From Actinophytocola sp044466355 (GTDB taxonomy: Bacteria > Actinomycetota > Actinomycetes > Mycobacteriales > Pseudonocardiaceae): a stretch of 64,000 bases of DNA. Position 1 is the first letter of the stretch, and the number at the start of each line of letters is the position of its first letter. A program made the position numbers and the translations under genes. Shown piece by piece: positions 61,090 through 64,000 of the stretch. The notes beneath the pieces are model-generated. The model searched no databases, was not told where the DNA came from, and saw only the letters and a list, made by a program, of their open reading frames with translations. The stretch covers positions 186,001 through 250,000 of the forward strand of contig NZ_JBITMQ010000006.1 in NCBI RefSeq assembly GCF_044466355.1, in the 5' to 3' direction.

Positions 61090-62403
61090 CTATGCCCCGA
61101 TCACGGGCGGTGGTGTCGTCTCGTCGAGCGTGAACAGGTTGTCGGCGCGTGGCATGCGGTTGTGGTGCTCGCGGTCGTCGTCCCGGCGGCTGTGCGCGGG
61201 CACGGGACCCGGAGCGGCCGTGGCGCGGGCGGGGCTGTGGTCGGCGTTGGTCAGCAGGCCGGGGACACCGCCCCGGCCGACGAGGTCGTGCCACGCCAGG
61301 GGGCGGCCAGTGGCCCGCCCGTCCGGCCCGCTCGCCCACCCGGAGGACTCAGGTGCCCGGCGACCGGTGGCCACGCTCGGAGGGGCGCCGAGCGGGTTGG
61401 CGCCCGACGGGCCGGTGCCCGGGGACGGGCCGCCCGCCGCAGCAGGCGAAACCAGAGAACCGGGAGCCCCGGAGGCGACGGTGGCGGCGGCCGCCTGATG
61501 GGGACCGGCAGGGCCGGGCATGGCGGCGGCACCGGACGGTGCCAGGCTTGACTTGTTGGTGGTGGCGGAGGCGGGCGTGACGGCGGAGTTGGAGGTCGCC
61601 GGGCCGCGGGGGGCCGAGCCTGCCGTGCGGGCTGCCGTGCGGGGGATCGGGGCGGCCGCGGCGACCGCGGCCACCTCCGGCCGGGGCGCGGGGAGCGGCA
61701 CACCGCCCGGCACGCCCGGCGGGAGCTTCGTGGGTGCCTCCGGCGGGTCCGCCGCGTTGAGGCTCGCCTCGAACGTCTGCATGACCTCGACGGCCTCCGC
61801 CTTCTTGTTCGCCGCCGCCAGCGACGCGGCGAACCAGCTCGCGCCCGCACCCGTGACGGCGCCGAGCGCGAAGTTCGGGCCCGGTGCCGCGGCGGCGCCG
61901 TACGAGGTCGTGGCGGCGACGTCCACCGGGTCCGGCATGGCCGCCTGCGCCCGGCTCAGCGCCTCCGACGCCCGCAGAACCGCCGCGGACAGCGCCGCCG
62001 CGTGTTCCGCCATTGCGGCGCCGCCCGCGCTGTGCTCGTGGAGGGTGCTGCCGAACGCGGCCGACGCGCGGCCCTCCCAGACCTCGGCCACCTGGCCGCG
62101 GCGCGCGGACAGGTCCTCCGCCGCGTCGGCGGCGCCGCGGCCGAGGCCGTCCAGCACCGCGGCCTGTGCACCGACCTGGCCAGGGTCCGCGCCGGTGTTG
62201 ACCATCGCGAACAGCTCCTCGTGGCTGTACGCGTTCCAGTTGGTGCCGCCGGGCATGGTGGGGGAGCCGAACACGCCGTGCCAGGTCTGCGTCAGCTCCC
62301 GGCGCAGCGTCGCCGCCGCCGCGCCGGCCGTGTCCGCCACCGGCGCGAGCACCGCCCCGACAGCGTTGTCGATGCCACCCGTCACCGTGTCGAGAAAATC
62401 CAC
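61090..62403 (-). CDS. PPE-domain ESX substrate-like protein
   Basis: A 437-aa protein. The N-terminal about 200 residues fit a PPE-type helical hairpin domain: TNWNAYSHEELFAMVNTG, DPGQVGAQAAVLDGL and a W-x-G turn (EVWEGRAS). The rest is low-complexity Pro/Ala/Gly/Ser (about 230-410), with no stable fold predicted and a short charged tail. It is likely secreted through a type VII system with help from the EspG at 59957. ATG 62403 starts the domain directly. The gene order PPE, small helical protein, EspG is a familiar actinobacterial unit. Confidence 0.78.
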   Translation of the reverse strand: MDFLDTVTGGIDNAVGAVLAPVADTAGAAAATLRRELTQTWHGVFGSPTMPGGTNWNAYSHEELFAMVNTGADPGQVGAQAAVLDGLGRGAADAAEDLSARRGQVAEVWEGRASAAFGSTLHEHSAGGAAMAEHAAALSAAVLRASEALSRAQAAMPDPVDVAATTSYGAAAAPGPNFALGAVTGAGASWFAASLAAANKKAEAVEVMQTFEASLNAADPPEAPTKLPPGVPGGVPLPAPRPEVAAVAAAAPIPRTAARTAGSAPRGPATSNSAVTPASATTNKSSLAPSGAAAMPGPAGPHQAAAATVASGAPGSLVSPAAAGGPSPGTGPSGANPLGAPPSVATGRRAPESSGWASGPDGRATGRPLAWHDLVGRGGVPGLLTNADHSPARATAAPGPVPAHSRRDDDREHHNRMPRADNLFTLDETTPPPVIGA

Positions 62404-62522
62404 CGCGACTCCCAGCTCGGTCGATTCGGCGAACCGACATTACACGAGCAGCGAACCACCGCGCGATGGCACTTTTCACCGGAGCCGCAAGGAAAGTCAC
62501 CCGTTCGGAGCAGTCGTCGCAA

Positions 62523-64000
62523 TTAATTCGAACGTGTGAATTCCACCGTTTTCGAATGCGATTCCGGCGGTTCGAGCGCCACGTTGGGCAACGCTTTGTC
62601 CAGCCACCGGGGCAGCCACCACGCCCGCGTGCCGAACAGCCGCATGACCGCGGGCACGACGAGGCACCGGAGCACGAGCGCGTCGACCAGCACCGCGACC
62701 GCGAGCCCCAGACCGAACTGCCGCAGCATCCGGTCCGGGCTGAGCACGAAGGCGCCGAACACCACGACCATGATCGCGGCCGCCGCGGTGATCACGCCGC
62801 CGGTGGTCGCGAGGCCCTCCCGCACCGCGCCGGACGCGTCGCCGGTCCGCCGCCACTCCTCGTGCATGCGGGAGACGAGGAACACCTCGTAGTCCATCGA
62901 CAGGCCGAACACGATCGCGAACACCAGCACGGGCACGAACGCCTCGACCGGCCCCGTCGGCGCGAACACCAGGGTCACGACGCCGAGCGACGCGCCGATG
63001 GACAGGAGGTTCAGCAGCGCGGCCTTGAGCGGGATCAGCAGCGACCGGAACACCGCCATCAGCAGGATGGCCGACAACCCGACCACGACCAGCAGGAACA
63101 GCGGCAGCCGGTCGGACACGGCCGCGGCGAAGTCGTCGGCCGCCGCGGTGGACCCGCCGACCAGGTACGTCGCGCCGGTGTCGGTTTCCAACGGTGGCAG
63201 GACGTCCGTGCGCAGCCGTGTGACCAGGTCGCTCGTCGCCTCGTCCTGCGGTGCGCTGTCCGGGAACACGAGCAGCATGCCGAGGTCGTCGCCGAGCCGT
63301 TGCGGCGCACCGACCCCGGCGACGCCGTCGGTGCCGTCGAGCGCGGTGGCCAGCTCCTCCGTGCCGCCGCCTTCCGACATGATCACGAGCGGCCCGTTGA
63401 CGCCCGGCCCGAACCCCTCGGCGAGCAGGTCGTACGCCTGCCTGCTGGTGGCGGACTCGGCCTCGGTGCCCGCGTCGGCGAACCCGAGCTGCATGCCGAA
63501 CGCGGGCACGGACAGCGCACCGAGCGCCGCGAGTGAGACGACGAGGGCGGGCACCGGCCTGCGCTGCACGGTGTCGCTCCACCGCCGCCACCGCGCGCCG
63601 GAGCCGCGGTTGGGCCGCTTGCGCACGGCCTTCTCGATGCGCTTGCCGAACACGGTCAGCAGCGCGGGCAGGAGCGTCAGCGACGCGACCATCGTGAGCA
63701 GCACGGTCAGGGTGACCGCGAGCGCGACCCCCTGCAGGGAGCCGAGTCCGAGCGCGAGCAGGCCGAGCAGCGCGATCATCACGGTGGTGCCCGCGAACAG
63801 GACGGACCGGCCCGCGGTGTCGAGCGCGGTGCGCGCGGCCCGCGCACGGTCGGCGCCCATGCGCAGCTCGCCGCGGAACCGGGCGAAGACCAGCAGCGCG
63901 TAGTCGATGCCGACGCCGAGACCGACGAGCATCATCAGCGGCGGCGCGTAGCCGGGCAGCGCGGTGAGGTGGCTCGCCAGCATGATCACGCCCAGCGTGC
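62523..64000 (-). CDS. MMPL/RND-family transporter (C-terminal part, runs off the window)
   Basis: Leftward reading frame open from the right edge to a stop at 62523. The visible about 490 residues include the first transmembrane block from GLGVGIDYALLVFARFRGEL to the VASLTLLPALLTVFGKRI end, a long extracytoplasmic domain and a second block with the paired VFGLSMDYEVFLVSRMHEEW. This is the MmpL/RND plan of lipid or drug exporters. About 200 N-terminal residues and the start codon lie beyond 64000; the first in-frame ATG inside (63989) is internal. Substrate is unknown. Confidence 0.9.
   Translation of the reverse strand, partial: TLGVIMLASHLTALPGYAPPLMMLVGLGVGIDYALLVFARFRGELRMGADRARAARTALDTAGRSVLFAGTTVMIALLGLLALGLGSLQGVALAVTLTVLLTMVASLTLLPALLTVFGKRIEKAVRKRPNRGSGARWRRWSDTVQRRPVPALVVSLAALGALSVPAFGMQLGFADAGTEAESATSRQAYDLLAEGFGPGVNGPLVIMSEGGGTEELATALDGTDGVAGVGAPQRLGDDLGMLLVFPDSAPQDEATSDLVTRLRTDVLPPLETDTGATYLVGGSTAAADDFAAAVSDRLPLFLLVVVGLSAILLMAVFRSLLIPLKAALLNLLSIGASLGVVTLVFAPTGPVEAFVPVLVFAIVFGLSMDYEVFLVSRMHEEWRRTGDASGAVREGLATTGGVITAAAAIMVVVFGAFVLSPDRMLRQFGLGLAVAVLVDALVLRCLVVPAVMRLFGTRAWWLPRWLDKALPNVALEPPESHSKTVEFTRSN

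Overview
This window looks like a 64-kb piece of a high-GC actinobacterial chromosome, most likely from the Pseudonocardiales (Lentzea/Saccharothrix/Actinosynnema-like). That placement is an inference. It rests on strong GC bias at third codon positions, long antisense shadow ORFs, EspG/PPE-type ESX genes, Tat and Sec secreted multidomain glycosidases, leaderless start sites and rare TTA leucine codons. I see no insertion sequence, prophage, tRNA, rRNA or CRISPR array.

Left part (1-13 kb): the first codons of a DUF1445 hydro-lyase leave leftward. A CNNM/CBS membrane protein and a Tat-exported endonuclease/phosphatase-fold protein follow. Next comes a signalling block: two small paralogous membrane coiled-coil proteins, a 1481-aa Ser/Thr kinase fused to an nSTAND-type NTPase, a membrane helix and WD40 repeats, and an FHA-like protein. 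Then come an Nramp-like transporter without the usual metal motif, a trypsin-like protease, an orphan winged-helix regulator, a STAS antagonist and a DinB-family protein.

Carbohydrate region (13-30 kb): a six-module GH87 alpha-1,3-glucanase, an SGNH esterase, a GH78 alpha-L-rhamnosidase, a GH18 chitinase with a ricin-type module and a CE4 deacetylase/esterase. A decayed GH28 polygalacturonase lies beside the chitinase. The SGNH and CE4 genes share near-identical palindromes of the form CGrAAnTTyCG, which suggests one regulator, perhaps for acetylated plant polysaccharide. Interspersed are a TPR protein, another DinB protein, an SDR oxidoreductase, a neutral zinc metallopeptidase and a tight ArsR-AHSA1/DUF1905/VOC operon with its operator inside its promoter.

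Middle (30-44 kb): an aldehyde dehydrogenase with a GntR-type site, a PfkB sugar kinase, an unknown membrane protein, a cupin gene broken by a one-base deletion and a PspC protein. A ROK repressor with a perfect 12-bp-arm palindrome follows, then a 1907-aa secreted ThuA/PQQ-sugar-dehydrogenase-like multidomain protein, two exported proteins, a MEDS/HATPase anti-sigma-type kinase and a lipoprotein.

Right part (44-64 kb): a P450 plus a GNAT-like protein, then a divergent peptide-uptake and cleavage locus. Two ABC ATPases run leftward. Rightward run an M19 dipeptidase, a binding protein, two permeases, an M24-fold hydrolase that has lost three of its five metal ligands, an alpha/beta hydrolase and a double-domain Lrp regulator, with most junctions overlapping. 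A PL8 polysaccharide lyase and an MFS exporter come next. The window closes with an EspG/small protein/PPE group on the minus strand and a truncated MMPL transporter.
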